Assembly (NCBI GenBank): GCA_963969395.1
Contig: OZ017795.1
Coordinates: 21,495,063-21,559,062 of the forward strand
Length of the DNA stretch: 64,000 nucleotides
From: Pseudoscleropodium purum
Taxonomy: Eukaryota; Streptophyta; Bryopsida; Hypnales; Brachytheciaceae
Direction of reading: 5' to 3'
Each line of letters opens with the position of its first letter. Positions within the stretch are counted from its first letter, which is position 1. Under the pieces are notes generated by a model. The model was not told where the DNA came from and did no database searches. It was given only the letters and a program-made list of their open reading frames with translations. This document shows positions 13,406 to 24,840 of this stretch, piece by piece. The position numbers were made by a program, and so were the translations under genes.

Positions 13406-13888
13406 AATTCACAATTGCGCAACAAAAATTGTGGAAGAAAATGCGCAAAGTAAATAGCAAAACAAACCAGGAAAATGAAGATGTTCCAAATCCTAATTTC
13501 CAAACACTAGGCCTTCACACATGAGGCTAACAAAGGCCGTGCAATGTTGCAAGTGAGGGCATGGAGATGTGGGTTTGCTCCAAGGTGCCCTCATGGTCTA
13601 GAGATAACCAATTGTGAGGGCTAGGCCTCGCGGTATTGTTACATTGCGTGAGTTACCACGGAAAATTTAGAAAAAGTTAGGAAATAGTTTAGCACCTAAC
13701 AACGTAAGCAACTTCACAACAGGTCCCACCAGCTCTCTCTTTCGCACAAAGTCGTGCACAAACCACCTACACCAAAAGACTGTGGGGTTTTGTGTGAGTT
13801 TAGTTTGAGTGTAGTTTGACTATTGGACAAAGTGACTTAGTTTTTTTTTTATTATGGAGCTTCTAAGGAGGGGACGGCTACTAGATTC

Positions 13889-14680
13889 ATGCTTGATTAT
13901 GAGGAGGGTGATGTTCATGAAGGGACTCAAGAGAGTGGTAGGAGTGGTATTTCAAGTTTGAAGAGGGAGTGGAAAGAGGGGATTTTGAGGTTTCTTGTGG
14001 ATACGTGTGAAGAGAAGTATTGGAAGTACAACTGTAAGCCATTCAAACAATCAAATTGGAAGTTCTTTGTAAGGGAGATCAACACACATTTTCCAAATGA
14101 GCCTCAAAGATCTTGGCAACAAACACATGACAAGTGGAAGAAGATGAGGACAATGTATTTGGAGGAGAAGGTGAAGCAAGACAAAATTGAAGTACCACCT
14201 TCTAGTTGGACACCATGGTATAAGATCTTTGACAACATTTTTGGTGGTATTGCTAAAATCAATGGAGTGCCGCATAGTGTGGATTAAAGTATTTGTTTGC
14301 AATAGTCTAAGGTTTATATTGTGAGTGATGATGAAGAGAATACATTGCCTAATATTCCTTCTATTCCTGCTTCTACTAGTGGTACTTCTTCATTGTCACC
14401 ATGCACACAAGCAGCTAATTAGCCTGGATGTGAGGGACAAGTGAACAAGAGTGCATCTAAGAGGAAGAGGAAATTGGCTACAAGAGATGAATCCATTGCC
14501 TCTGCCATTATCCATTTTTCGAATGGGATAATAGAGGTTGAGAAGATGAAAGTGCAATTGGCTAAGTCGATACTTGATTCCAAAGAGGGTAGAGAAATGA
14601 TGATGAAGGGACAACTACAAATGGCAGTATTATTTGTTGAAGTCCTAAAGCAGAAGGACTCTTCTAGTAGTTCAAAGTAG
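13889..14680 (+). pseudogene. PIF/Harbinger ORF1: Myb/SANT-like DNA-binding protein, interrupted
   Basis: The first 132 codons (13889-14287) read as a trihelix/Myb-like domain with tryptophans spaced as in Harbinger ORF1 proteins (LKREWKEG, NWKFFVREIN, RSWQQTHDKWKKMR) followed by SWTPWYKIFDNIFGG. A stop at 14287 separates this from a second frame (14441-14680) with a basic patch SKRKRKLATRDE and an amphipathic, probably coiled-coil helix, the usual C-terminal part of these proteins. In family members this protein helps the transposase bind DNA and enter the nucleus. Here the two parts could be joined by splicing or be broken; I favour decay. Confidence 0.7.
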
Positions 14681-15111
14681 AAATTGCATCTTTTGTGTCC
14701 TTCACTTTGAAGAATTTAGGGCATTGGAATGTTATTCCAATGTTGTATGGAATTTGGGTTGATTTGTTTTGAGTTTGTTTGGATTTGTTTTAAATTCTAC
14801 TACATTCAATAGAAGATATTTTTTTCTCAATGACTACTTGTATATATAAACATCTATGTGAATTCAAAGCTTTAATCATCATTAGGGTTTTCAATAATTC
14901 ATTGCCTAAACAATTGTTGTCTAAGGATTTCTCCTTGACATTTTAAATGTTCTCCTTCTCTATGCACAACCACACAAGTAATCTTTCATTTCCAAATCCA
15001 ACTAGTGGATCTCTTAGTAAACCTACAGTAGCCATGTAAGGCTTTAGTTGGTTCAACATCTCACAATAATTGTGTAACCAACAACATGCTATTGTGACTC
15101 TAGCAACTTTG

Positions 15112-15837
15112 TTAGCCGCTAGAATGAAAATGCCTCAAAATTCTCCATCTATCCTTGAGTGAGCCAAATGTTTGCTCTATCACAACTCGTCCAAAATTCG
15201 TAGACTTATCAAACCGTTTTTTCTGTACATTGTTAGGGGCCTTCCAATTCTTCATCAAATAGGTGCAAATTAGATAGGTGGTGTCTCCAATAAAAAAAAA
15301 GGTACAACTAACACCTCCAACTTGAATCACAAGTTCTTGCAAAATCTTTTTTTTTTTCAAATCCTTGTATAAACTTGAAACTTTGAATTGGCCACCATTA
15401 TGCACTTCTCCAAGTTGGCTTGTACACATATTCTCCAAAATCTTCAATGAAATGCATACTGCTTGTAGTACAATTGAGTTGAATTTTTTCGTATTGAAAA
15501 AAATTGTAGCAACTAAAGTAACTCTTCTACTTGGATTCTTTGCTAATGGTATATGTATTCCATCAATTACTCCACAAATGTTGGACAAATCCGTAATTTC
15601 TTCAAAATCCAAGATGATACTATGAAGCTGGTCTCCACTTGGAATGCTAATGTAGTGACTAAATAATTTATCACCATCCATAAGTATGTCACATACAATG
15701 TCAAAATATTTTCTAATAGTTGAAGCTCCAATCCTAAAACAATTAGTCAAGTGCTCCGGACTATGACCATGTGCAAATCTATAAATCACACATGCCACTA
15801 TTTTTCTAATTTCCATTTGAGGCTTCACTTCATTCAC
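15112..15837 (-). pseudogene. PIF/Harbinger DDE transposase (DDE_Tnp_4-like), probably inactive
   Basis: The 241-codon frame has the Harbinger nuclease layout. A helix-turn-helix-like start contains LTNCFRIGASTIRKYFDIVC. The first catalytic Asp is in CGVIDGIHIPL and the third acidic residue is in VVIEQTFGSLKDRWRILRHF. Where the family has a His-Asp pair for the second catalytic Asp, this copy reads GEVHNGGQF (codon AAT at 15397-15399), so that Asp is replaced by Asn. The frame ends at FHSSG, short of the usual C-terminus. The gene is oriented towards ORF1 of the same element. Confidence 0.8.
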
Positions 15838-16472
15838 ACATACTTCTCAAGAAAAGAGTCAACATGTTTAACTAATTATCAAATGCATCATAACTCATTC
15901 TATAAAACTTTTTGAACTTATTGTCGTGCATCTCATTACTTGATCTCCAAACTACTCTTTCTACAAAGCTCTAATGTGTCACTTGCCTAGGTTCTATCCA
16001 AAAGAGGCATGAAGCATGTGCTTTCTTCCTTGTGCTAAGCAAAAACAACAATGGAAGAAAATGGAAACCTATTGAAGTCCCAAGCACCTCATTAGCCTTT
16101 GATTTATAAGTGGAAGAGTTTGCCATTGTCATGGAGAGCATCATCCACATAAGCACAACTTGAGTGCAAAAAGAAGGCCCCATTTTTGCTCACAAAACTC
16201 TTCCAAATCATTTATCAAAATGAATTTGATGCTCAAAACTTAACAAAAAGAGAACTTCAAAAACTTGCCACTAAACACAAAATGTAAGTCCAAAAAATCA
16301 TCTAAGCCTTTTCTACAACCTTCACTATTGTTTCCAAAAAAATTATGCAAAAAATGAATAAACATACCAAGATAATTGCTCCCAAAGTTCAAGCTCTCCC
16401 AAGTTGCTCTTCCAAACTCTCCCAAGTTCCAAGCGAAATAGCTTTCAATGATTGAATTGTCAAATCCCCACA

Positions 16473-17547
16473 ATAGAGATAGAAAGAGGTTGCATTTCTT
16501 TCCATTGCAGGGAATCCGTTGATAGGAGTAAAGTGGATTTCACCAGCAGCCATGAAGTGGGGAAAAATAATGCCCTCACCTGTTGGGTTGCGTTGCCAGG
16601 CAACTGGGCCATCCAACTTGGCACAAGAAAGGTGGAGGTCAACTAAGACCCATTTGGAGGCAAATAGGGTCCCAACGGGAGCGCATATATGCAGTCCTAC
16701 ATCTGCAAATACTGTGATACCGTCGCTCCTTCTATTTCAAAGATTATTATTAGATTCTTCAACTACCAGTACTCAACATCAAATCTAGTTGAGGGGAACA
16801 AAAGCATCACAACCTTTTGGCCACTCAGTTTTTTAGACACAAGTAGACCATCGATTTCAATGACATTTTCAAAGTTTTTGGTTTCCAAGTTCCTAGTTCT
16901 CCAAATTCATCCATGACATGTTACATGACATAGACCCCTTAAAATCCGACATGGACACAAGTAGAATCTAACATGACATTTGCGAGCAATGCCCTAGAAT
17001 GACAATAGGACGTTAGATGTGACATTAAGGTGGACATTGCCTACGATGCATGTATTTTTTAGTAGACATCATATTGAATGCCAGTGTGTTCAATTGGCGT
17101 TCAGTTCAACAACAAGGATGCGCCTCCAGAGATGTCTTTTTCAATAAGAAATGCAATGTTGCATCTTCTTCAATACACTCTGTTGCGCAGTTGACGATGT
17201 TTGCATGGACATTCTATACAAGTATTTGTGACAACTATTATGTAGAATTCAACATTAACGAAGACATGCATAATGCAGGGATCACGTCCAACAATACAGC
17301 TTACATGTGGTTTCTGAGAGAACAACAAACATGAGTTGTTGAGTTGAATGTGCAAGACTCAAAGTGGTTACAACAACAATGAACATTAAAAACATAAAGA
17401 AGATAGTATAGGAGGAAAACATGTATTACAAAATGCAAAGTCTTGTACATGTGCTACATCTCAACTAAAATAGGCTATGTTGAACATCAAGAAGATTGTT
17501 GGGAATATTTCTTTTGCGAAAAAAAAGTACAAACATTCTTAGGGTCT
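16473..17547. other. Intergenic spacer, no gene seen
   Basis: I see only short overlapping frames on both strands and no recognisable protein, RNA gene or transposon terminus. The segment fills the gap between the PIF/Harbinger element and a hAT-type MITE. Confidence 0.5.
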
Positions 17548-17555
17548 AATACTCC

Positions 17556-17856
17556 CAGGGTTGACAGGACGTCCGGACGCGGACGTTGTGTCCGCAGCGT
17601 CCGATGACATTCACGTCCCGGCGGACGCAACATCCGCCTGTCCCCCGTCCGCCCCGTCCGCCCATCTGTCCGCTCGATTGCAGCCGTCCAATTGACGCGC
17701 GGACTGATCTGGTTTGCACGATCTGGGCGTTTGCCTCGGGCCGTCCGCCCCGCCCGTCCTCTTTCCGACGGCGGTCGGGACACTATGTCCGCTAGCGTCT
17801 GGACGTCCGGAAAACGGACGCTATTTTGGGGTGGACGTTGACATTCGTCAACCCTG
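17556..17856. mobile_element. 301-bp hAT-type MITE with 8-bp target site duplication
   Basis: The element opens with CAGGGTTGAC and closes with GTCAACCCTG, a perfect 10-bp terminal inverted repeat. It is flanked on both sides by the 8-bp direct repeat AATACTCC (17548-17555 and 17857-17864). An 8-bp duplication and a CAGGG-type end are hallmarks of hAT elements. The interior is strikingly GC- and CpG-rich, with many CCGTCCG/CGGACG motifs, unlike its AT-rich surroundings. It encodes nothing. A relative lies at 36507-36849. Confidence 0.92.
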
Positions 17857-17864
17857 AATACTCC

Positions 17865-19124
17865 ACTAATTTTGACACCTACATATTATACAACTGCAAT
17901 TGCCAAAAATTAACGCGTTTTGTCAAATGTAAAATAAAGCATGCTAGAATGTCATATGCCACATCCGATGCGACATGCTAAAACACTATCTCACTTCTTC
18001 TGTTGAGTAGCTAGTTTCTTTCCAATTCCACCTTGTATGATTGCAATGGAAGTCAAGACACAAGACGGTAAAATGCTAATGCAAAGAAATCCATACTAGA
18101 GGGTTTCATAATACAATTCAAGAAACATTCACCTCCCAACTCTCTTAAGTTGATGCATCTTAAATCATAAAGAAAAGTCAGTCCTATTTACCTTTATAAG
18201 TGCTTGGGTAGGCTTTGAGAGACCCACTGGCTTTGGTAGGGTAGTTTTTGGAACTACTGTTTTTAGAGCAACGTTTGTTGTCTTGGACATCTGCAAGTTC
18301 TTAGTACCACGTCTGGCCGACTTGATGAGTCTTTAAGAACTTTGATTTCTTCCTATAACACTGTCACACTATTAGGCTTCACATTTTGAAAACGTCCAAA
18401 ATTCCCAATCATTCCCAAGCTACCTAGATGAAGGAATACAAACATTAGCCTATGTAACAACTAACAAGGCACTTCCTAAGTTGACATGTAGTACAAAAAG
18501 AGAAGAAAAATGGGGCACGACAGCAAGCCACATGGTAATGACAACAAAAGCTCTATCTGCGTAGTCAATTCCCAAAATGATTAGACTACCGACATCAGCT
18601 GCCTTAGATTTCACATTTTATGTTGTTAGAAGTGATGTTCGACTAGACATCAATCTGGACACCAAATAACAATCAGGGAGGGTTTAGGGACAATGCATAA
18701 TAGAACACTTTGACGGCTTATTCTACGGAATACAATGAAAGAACAATTTAGTAATAGGACCTTTGTTGGAGACGTCTTCAGCAGTTGGGAGGTCATGTGT
18801 GAGGACTCCTATTGTCCTTTACCTGTGCCGCTACTTCAAGATCCAACGTCCCTTTCGTTTCCAATTTCCTTGTCAACGTTGCAAGCATGCTCTTTCCTTC
18901 ACCAACATCTCCATCTTCCCCCTGAGCTTCTTCAGCTTGTTCAGCATCTACGTCCTGAACATCACTCGGCAAATCTTCCAAAGGAACAACAACGTCAATT
19001 GCAGCAATGTTGTCTGCGATGTCCTTCTTAGACTATACACCAACTGCAACATCTTTGGCAACACCGTCATTGACATCTAAAGTGACAGGCCATGCAACAT
19101 CCATTGCCACTATGAGATTCAACA
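17865..19124. other. Spacer with a decayed acidic frame, no gene assigned
   Basis: No intact gene is visible. On the minus strand about 18793-18981 reads as an acidic stretch (DVQDVDAEQAEEAQGEDGD) that may be a remnant of a CACTA accessory protein or simply low complexity. I do not assign a function. Confidence 0.4.
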
Positions 19125-20361
19125 CACTACAAAAAAAATAGTGAATAAATGACTGGAGGAGTGGAGGAAATGACTGTAAAGTGACTATATGTTCAGAACA
19201 ACTAAAAATGTCTATGAATTCCATAATTGCACCAGCACTGGGGCAGCAACATTAGAAGAGTCATTTGGCAATCATTTTTCTAAACCGCGGATGAGGGTGC
19301 AATGAAGGTAGACTTTCATCTACGATTTTTAGTTCTCCTTGGGAATGAGATAACGTTGGGAACTAAGGTAAGTCAGCGGCGGACGCCTTAGTCATTAAAA
19401 AGTCACTTCAAGTCACCAAATAATACTTTGCATATCTTTTTAGTGAGTAAGAAATGACTTAATGATTCTGGGTGGTTAATGCTGCCCGCTGTGGCGGACT
19501 TTAGGCAGGAAGTAAAAAATTTGGAGCGTGTACCTAGTCTAGGACTTCAAAGACGCAGCTTCCGGTAACTTCAATGAGACTCAGAAATGACTACCCTGAA
19601 GACAAAGTGCTGAATGAATTGATTTCCACTACCACCACTGGGCCTATAAAGGGGCTGACGTGGACACTAGTCATTCCGGGGCTACTAATATGTGACTTTG
19701 ACGTTTCTACATGGCGACTCCAAAATGAGTCAAATGACTGACATATAAGCGTAGTTTACAAGGTGCACGTCTAGTACATAATAAACATTTAAAATGAACG
19801 AAGGTCCCTTACAGAGACCACCACTGAAATTACACCATTATTTTGGTGGACTTCAAGTATAGGCTTTCTACCACCTTCCTAATATTTGATATAGTTTCAA
19901 GAGTAGAAGGATATATTCCATCACATTTCACATCATCAAAAATGATCAAACAATGAGTTCCTTAGTCCAAAAGACCCACCAATATCTTGTCAAGGATCAT
20001 TTGCAAGAACTTCTTTTCAACATTTTCACTTTGGAGGCCAATAAGGTCAGAGATGTGAGAAATCTCCACTCGAAAAAAGCAACAAATCAAACAGTAGAAA
20101 GTCTGCTCAAGTAAGGTGTCGTATAACGATGACAGATGGTGATGTAGAACTGGATCTTCTTCTAATTTCTCTTTGTAAATGTTCAAGGCTTCTTCTAAAT
20201 TCTTCAAGGACTCAGAATAGGGTATGCTTTTTCTAAAAGGCGTCCCAAATTCACTACCAAAAATGATTGTCCATGATGACTTCCACTTGTTTGCCAAATG
20301 ACTACTACAGTCATTTTTCAGTCATCTTATAGTTATTGCAGACATTGACTTTTAGGTAGTG
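19125..20361. mobile_element. CACTA-type element segment carrying an RPN6 fragment
   Basis: The left end reads CACTACAAAAAAAATAG, a classic CACTA terminus. The right limit reads GTAGTG at 20356-20361, whose reverse complement begins CACTAC and continues into the same kind of subterminal DNA. Copies of AAATGACT/AGTCATTT crowd both ends (about 19145-19770 and 20295-20330), as expected for transposase-binding subterminal repeats. The flanking triplets (ACA and CAA) do not match as a 3-bp target duplication, so this may be one end of a larger nested element that includes the tnp2 gene to the right. Confidence 0.65.
19962..20240 (-). pseudogene. RPN6: Captured fragment of the proteasome lid gene RPN6 (PSMD11)
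   Basis: On the minus strand the frame reads EEALNIYKEKLEEDPVLHHH followed by LYDTLLEQ, then VEISHISDLIGLQSENVEKK and LQMILDKILVGLLD. This is the junction between the helical repeats and the PCI winged helix of RPN6, a scaffold subunit of the 26S proteasome lid. A short non-matching stretch after LLEQ suggests a retained intron or decay. Only this part of the roughly 420-residue protein is present, so it cannot work as RPN6. It lies inside CACTA subterminal sequence, which points to gene-fragment capture. Confidence 0.8.
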
Positions 20362-20369
20362 CAATTAGT

Positions 20370-20480
20370 GCTCAGGGTATTCATACATTGCCTAAGTACC
20401 AATGTCCACAGAATTGGATCTTCTTTTAATTTCTCTCTGTAAACGTTCAAAGCTTCATTGAAATTGTATGTGCTAAAAAA
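20370..20480 (-). pseudogene. RPN6: Second, diverged RPN6 exon fragment
   Basis: The minus-strand frame FNEALNVYREKLKEDPIL repeats the same RPN6 exon found about 260 bp to the left, and DNA similarity continues on both sides of it (GAATTGGATCTTCTT here against GAACTGGATCTTCTT there). Downstream the frame is shifted. The two copies differ at many positions, so they are not a recent tandem duplication. Confidence 0.7.
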
Positions 20481-20676
20481 GACGGCTAATGCTCTACAAG
20501 GTTGGCAGCATGTATCAATGTATGAGCGCTTCATGTATCGGAATGACACTAATATCCTGCCCATGCTAACAAGTTTTTTTCCTTTGACAATTCTATAGCC
20601 CCAATTAAATTTACCGTTTCGATTGAAATTGGCTGGTTATAGGGAGCTCTTAGCCCGTCACTCTCCACTGTTGTGT

Positions 20677-23600
20677 TTATAAATGCATTGGATGTATCAA
20701 CGACCTCTTATCAAGCTTGTGCTTCTTTTCGTAGCACAACTTTCCAACCCGGTCTTCTTGTAACGTCTGAAAAGAAAACTTGAGTAGCTTGGCTTGGGAA
20801 AATGAATGATTGAATGGGTCTGCCAAGCGAGGCAATTTGTGCCGAAAGTTCACTACAAGGAATCCAGCCTCGTCCTTCGTATACATAGTGTTATCTCGAT
20901 TGTCTATGGTTTTCATCCACTCACAATGCAGCAAAATTATCTTTGTACTCAATGCACCATAATCCAACTCAAGTACGTCTTGAAGTACTCCCACGTAGTT
21001 CACAGAGGATTTCTCAACATTTCCAGCAGTCTCGTGGAAAACAGATGCTACCCCACTGTTGTAACTCAACAAGTATCTTGTACTGTCATCCTCCACTCTA
21101 AAGTGGTTGCCAAATGCTGTGACTCGTGCATATCTAGTAGCTCTTTGGGACGGCTTTTTTTTTAGGAGAAAGCAATCCATATGTTCTGGGTTATGCAAAT
21201 CCAAGTCTGACTCTCTTACTTTGCGTTGCATCCAATCAGCTAAGGATGGCATTTCCGGATTCTCTTGTAATTTAGTCCTCCACATCTTAGCCAATCCACG
21301 GAAATACAATTAAACCCAGAAGCAGACGGTCCGCACTCCAAAATAGACCCAGTAGGACGCGTTGTCTAGACTTTAGGAGTAATTCCCATCAGGTAGTGGA
21401 AGTTCTATGACTTCTCCGTGACTTGAAGTAGTCACTTCTATGTCGACTGCAAGTCATTCAACGTTTGCAAGACTTGAAAATGACTCCACTACAACTAATG
21501 CAAAACTACACAAGATTCCAGGTCAAAATGTCCTTAGCTTACACAAAGGACTTTACAGTTCAGCCATACTAGGGATCACAGTATCACATGGAAGAGTGAA
21601 CTCCTTAACTTACATGAATGGATCCTGCATGGCTGCAGCATTCGAGAGCATATAGTGGTGGGCCACATCTCTCAACTCGGAACTCATCACGTACGGCCTT
21701 CCTACCCCTTGCAAAACTTCTTCAGCATCTCCGTATTCTTTGTCTTCATCCCATACATGCTTGTGAGAGCCCTCAAAGTTGTGTAGGTACTCCGTAATGA
21801 ATCCAATGCATTCATCTTTCAAGTATCCCTTTGCCATGCATACCTCTGGTCGTGCCATGTTTCGGACGTGGTTCTTCAATACTTTCATGTAGCGCTCCAC
21901 TGGATACATCCACCTTGCACTAACTAGACCACACAAGTCCAATTCCTTTGCCAAATGGTACGGAAGATGAGTCATTATGTCAAAAAATGAAGGTGGAAAT
22001 TCGATCTCCAAAAGAGCCATGCTCTCTGCCGCATCTGCTTCTAGAGATGGAAAGTTTGTTGGATTGTATACCTTTGTGCCCTGATGAAATACCCTACACA
22101 TTTTCATAATAGCCATACGAGGTCCTGGTTCCATCAGATCACAAAGAGCTAGTGGCATGATCTACTCCATCAGAATATGATAATCATGCGACTTTAGGCC
22201 ACCAAAATTCTTCTTGTGGAGACACTTGCTAAGGTCTAAGGAATACCCCGTGGGTGTTTTCAAATCTTGTATGCACTTGACAAACTTTTCAAACTCCTGT
22301 TCGGACAAAACATAAGATGCTCGTGGCTTCACCATCTTCCCTACCTTACATGGGTGTGGAGCGAGCCACAAGTGCCTCCTGACATTTTGGTGTTGTAGAT
22401 TCCTTCACACTTTGACTATGTCCTTCTTCCATGATATGGTTTTCAGAAAGTTCTTGGCAAGATTCATTTTACAATGCATGAGGTCTAGCATGTAGTGAAT
22501 GAGAAGACATTGGCAGTATAGACATGACCAATAGATTAGGTACAAGTCCACAGTCACAACCTGGTTACATACTAGTCATTTCGTAGTCAAACGTTGACAT
22601 ATCCCTATAATGGTAACTTATAAATGACTTGGGAAAACTAGCTGGTGACTGGAAAGCCACGTACGAGTCCCATCTAAGGTTTTCTGCTCAAAAAGGCCAA
22701 AATTTAGAGACACTTACCCTCCAGTATGGCAATCTAAATAGAATGCTCAACCGCTACAGGCCAAAATTTTTGGAGGGGTTCCCTGCGGCACCTTCTCTGT
22801 TTCCGGTAGCTTTCTATGCCTCACACTGCAGTGCGTGCTACATTTGTTCCTCCATAGTCACAGCCCAGGGTTTCGAGTGGTTTTCCATTAATCCGTCAAA
22901 GTGGTCCTTCATACCTTCTGATCTATAAGGATGATCTTTAGGTAGCCATTGATGAGTCCTACTGTAAGTTTGCTTGGACAATTCAATAGAATGCTTAGCA
23001 CCAAGGTCTTCACCACACCATGGACACGTTGCATACCCTTGATGATCAAATCCTCCAACTGTGCCATACCCCGAGAAGTTGTGTATAGTCCATAGCAACA
23101 TAGCACGCAACTGAAAAACCTTTTCACCTGCATCCTTAGTGACGTCATGGGCAGGGACCCCGACCCAAAGCTCCAACAACTCCTCCACTAGCGGCTCTAA
23201 ATATATGTCAAACACATCACCCGTCACTGACTCCCTCCTTGGAATTAAGAGTGCCAACAAAATGAAAAACTTCTTTGTGCTCAACCAAGGGGGTAGGTTG
23301 TAGTTCAATAGCAACACTAGCCATGTTGACCATGATGTCCTATTTTGCTTGTAAGGGTTCACTCCATGAGCTGCTAAGGCAAAGTGAACATTCCTAGGAT
23401 CTCAAGCAAAGGAGGGATCCACATTTTCCTCGAAATGCTTCCAAGCTTTGGAATCGCAGGGATGCTTGACGAGGCCATCACCTCCGTCACGGTTGCTCCG
23501 ATTCTCTGCATGCCAAACCAAGAGCTGTGAGATTTTTGGATTCATGAACATGCGCTGCAGTTTGGGAATGATGGGGAAGTGCCACAATACCTTCACTAGA

Positions 23601-23935
23601 AAACAACGTCGCTCCTCGTCCCAGTATCTGCGACTGCCACACTTGGGGCACCATAGGTCTTGCTCATAGAGCCCACAAAAAGGCACATAGCCTCATTCAC
23701 ATGCATGGATGGTATTATACGTCAAATCCAATTTCCCCGTCAAGGCCTACGCAGCGTAGTAATTTCGAGGCAAGTTATTGTTCCTCGGTAGGAGATGAGA
23801 ATGCAAAATACTCAACAATTTGTTGGCGCAGTGGTTGCTTACACCATGCATAGTGCATAAATTCATCAACAAGACCGTCGCTGCGAGCTTGCTCAAAGCA
23901 GCTTCATCGTACAGAGGCTCTAGGCACCCTTGCAA
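20677..23935 (-). pseudogene. CACTA (En/Spm) tnp2 transposase, decayed, with introns
   Basis: Reading from 23935 leftwards, the Transposase_21/tnp2 segment comes first (EPLYDEAALSKLAATVLLMN, then WCPKCGSRRYW, VNPYKQNRTSWSTW and TCPWCGEDLG). A linker with HYMLDLMHCKMNLAKNFLKT and a DUF4218 segment follow (FPPSFFDIMTHLPYHLAKEL, WMYPVERYMKVLKNHVRNMA). Last is a DUF4216 segment (EDDSTRYLLSYNSGV, TKDEAGFLVVNFRHKLP). Introns probably lie at about 22715-22515 (donor after LPYWR) and 21612-21312 (donor after QDPFM); both contain AAGTCATT-type subterminal repeats. Several stops break the frame, for example TAG in HILME*IMPLALCD and stops near 23400 and 23690. In active relatives this protein cuts and moves the CACTA element. 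Confidence 0.88.
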
Positions 23936-24222
23936 CGCCCTGGCATCAAAGCTTCCGTCATTGTGAACTCCATCAGTGCTTGCAGCTGGAGGGCGCTAGT
24001 CGTCACTGTCAAGTCTGTCAGTCCCTTTAGAGGGAAGAGGATGCTCATCACGACATTCCTCAGCCTCCGCAACATCATTGTGGAACACCTTTGGCATACA
24101 TTTCTTCATTTGTTGTGCAAAATTCACTTCTACATTCACTACATGATGCCGGTCAATGCATTGACCTAGATGTCATGTAGTACACCACACCTCCACACCA
24201 ACATGCAATTGCACATCGCCAA

Positions 24223-24840
24223 ATGTATACCTTTGGCATACACTTCTACATTCGCTGTGCAAAAGGGGACCGTATCACATGTGATTCAACCGTCATAGCT
24301 TCATTCATTGAACAATTGTGGTGGGGGCTTTGTAATGGACACCCTATAGGGGTCAATAGAGAGTATGTGGAATCCATTGAAGAGATTTTGGAATTGGACT
24401 ACAAAAATCACTTCACCACAATACTTGTATACGATTGGGTTCATTCTTTTGGTGTAGATCTTTGACACCCTACCATCAAGAAAGATGAATATGGGTTTGT
24501 CGTTGCAAATTTCAACCGCATGGATGGAAAAATCCATGTTGACTCTTTCGTTTTTCCCTTGCATTGTCAAAAAGTTTTCTTTGCCGAGGACACTCAAAGG
24601 CTAGGTTGGAAGGTGGTATGTCATACAAACATGAAGGGGAGATGCGGATAGCTACAACCGAATGAACGGAAGCTAGCAATGACAGATGTTGGAGATGAAG
24701 ACACCTTTATCGGTTTGTGATCAAACATTGTGGAAGCAGAGCCCAACAAAGCAGTGAGCACAGTTGTTAGAATATACATCCCCACAATATTACAAGATAC
24801 AATTCCAGAAGGCAATAGCATTGACTAATGGAATTACTGT
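24223..24840 (+). pseudogene. Second CACTA transposase remnant (DUF4216 region), opposite strand
   Basis: The plus-strand frame matches the DUF4216 part of CACTA proteins: FIEQLWWGLCNGHPIG, VESIEEILELDYKNHFTTIL, then after a stop KKDEYGFVVANFNR, PLHCQKVFFAED and GWKVVCHTN. It runs opposite to the tnp2 gene next to it, so it belongs to a different, truncated insertion. Stops at about 24464 and later show it is dead. Confidence 0.75.

Larger units (their letters stand above)
8701..13467. repeat. Left arm of a 4,767-bp inverted duplication
   Basis: Every base x here pairs with base 40960-x in the arm at 27493-32259. The relation holds from end to end with no offset change, so there are no indels, and every reading frame in one arm recurs unchanged in the other. 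The outer break at 8701 lies in MORC intron 7, 41 bp before exon 8. The inner break at 13467 lies just upstream of the EIF1AD-like coding block. The near-identity implies a very recent duplication, ongoing gene conversion or an assembly artefact. Confidence 0.97.
13781..16472. mobile_element. PIF/Harbinger-type DNA transposon, approximate limits
   Basis: A Myb/SANT-like gene and a DDE transposase gene lie next to each other in opposite orientation, which is the two-gene organisation of PIF/Harbinger elements. A possible terminal inverted repeat is TGTGGGGTTTTG at 13781 against CAAATCCCCACA ending at 16472, matching at 11 of 12 positions. I could not confirm the 3-bp target duplication typical of this superfamily, so the ends are tentative. 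Confidence 0.45.

Noticed and set aside
24137..24150. CACTACATGATG as the missing partner of the CACTA terminus at 27489
   Set aside because: Similarity stops after CACTA and the flanking triplet does not match CCA.
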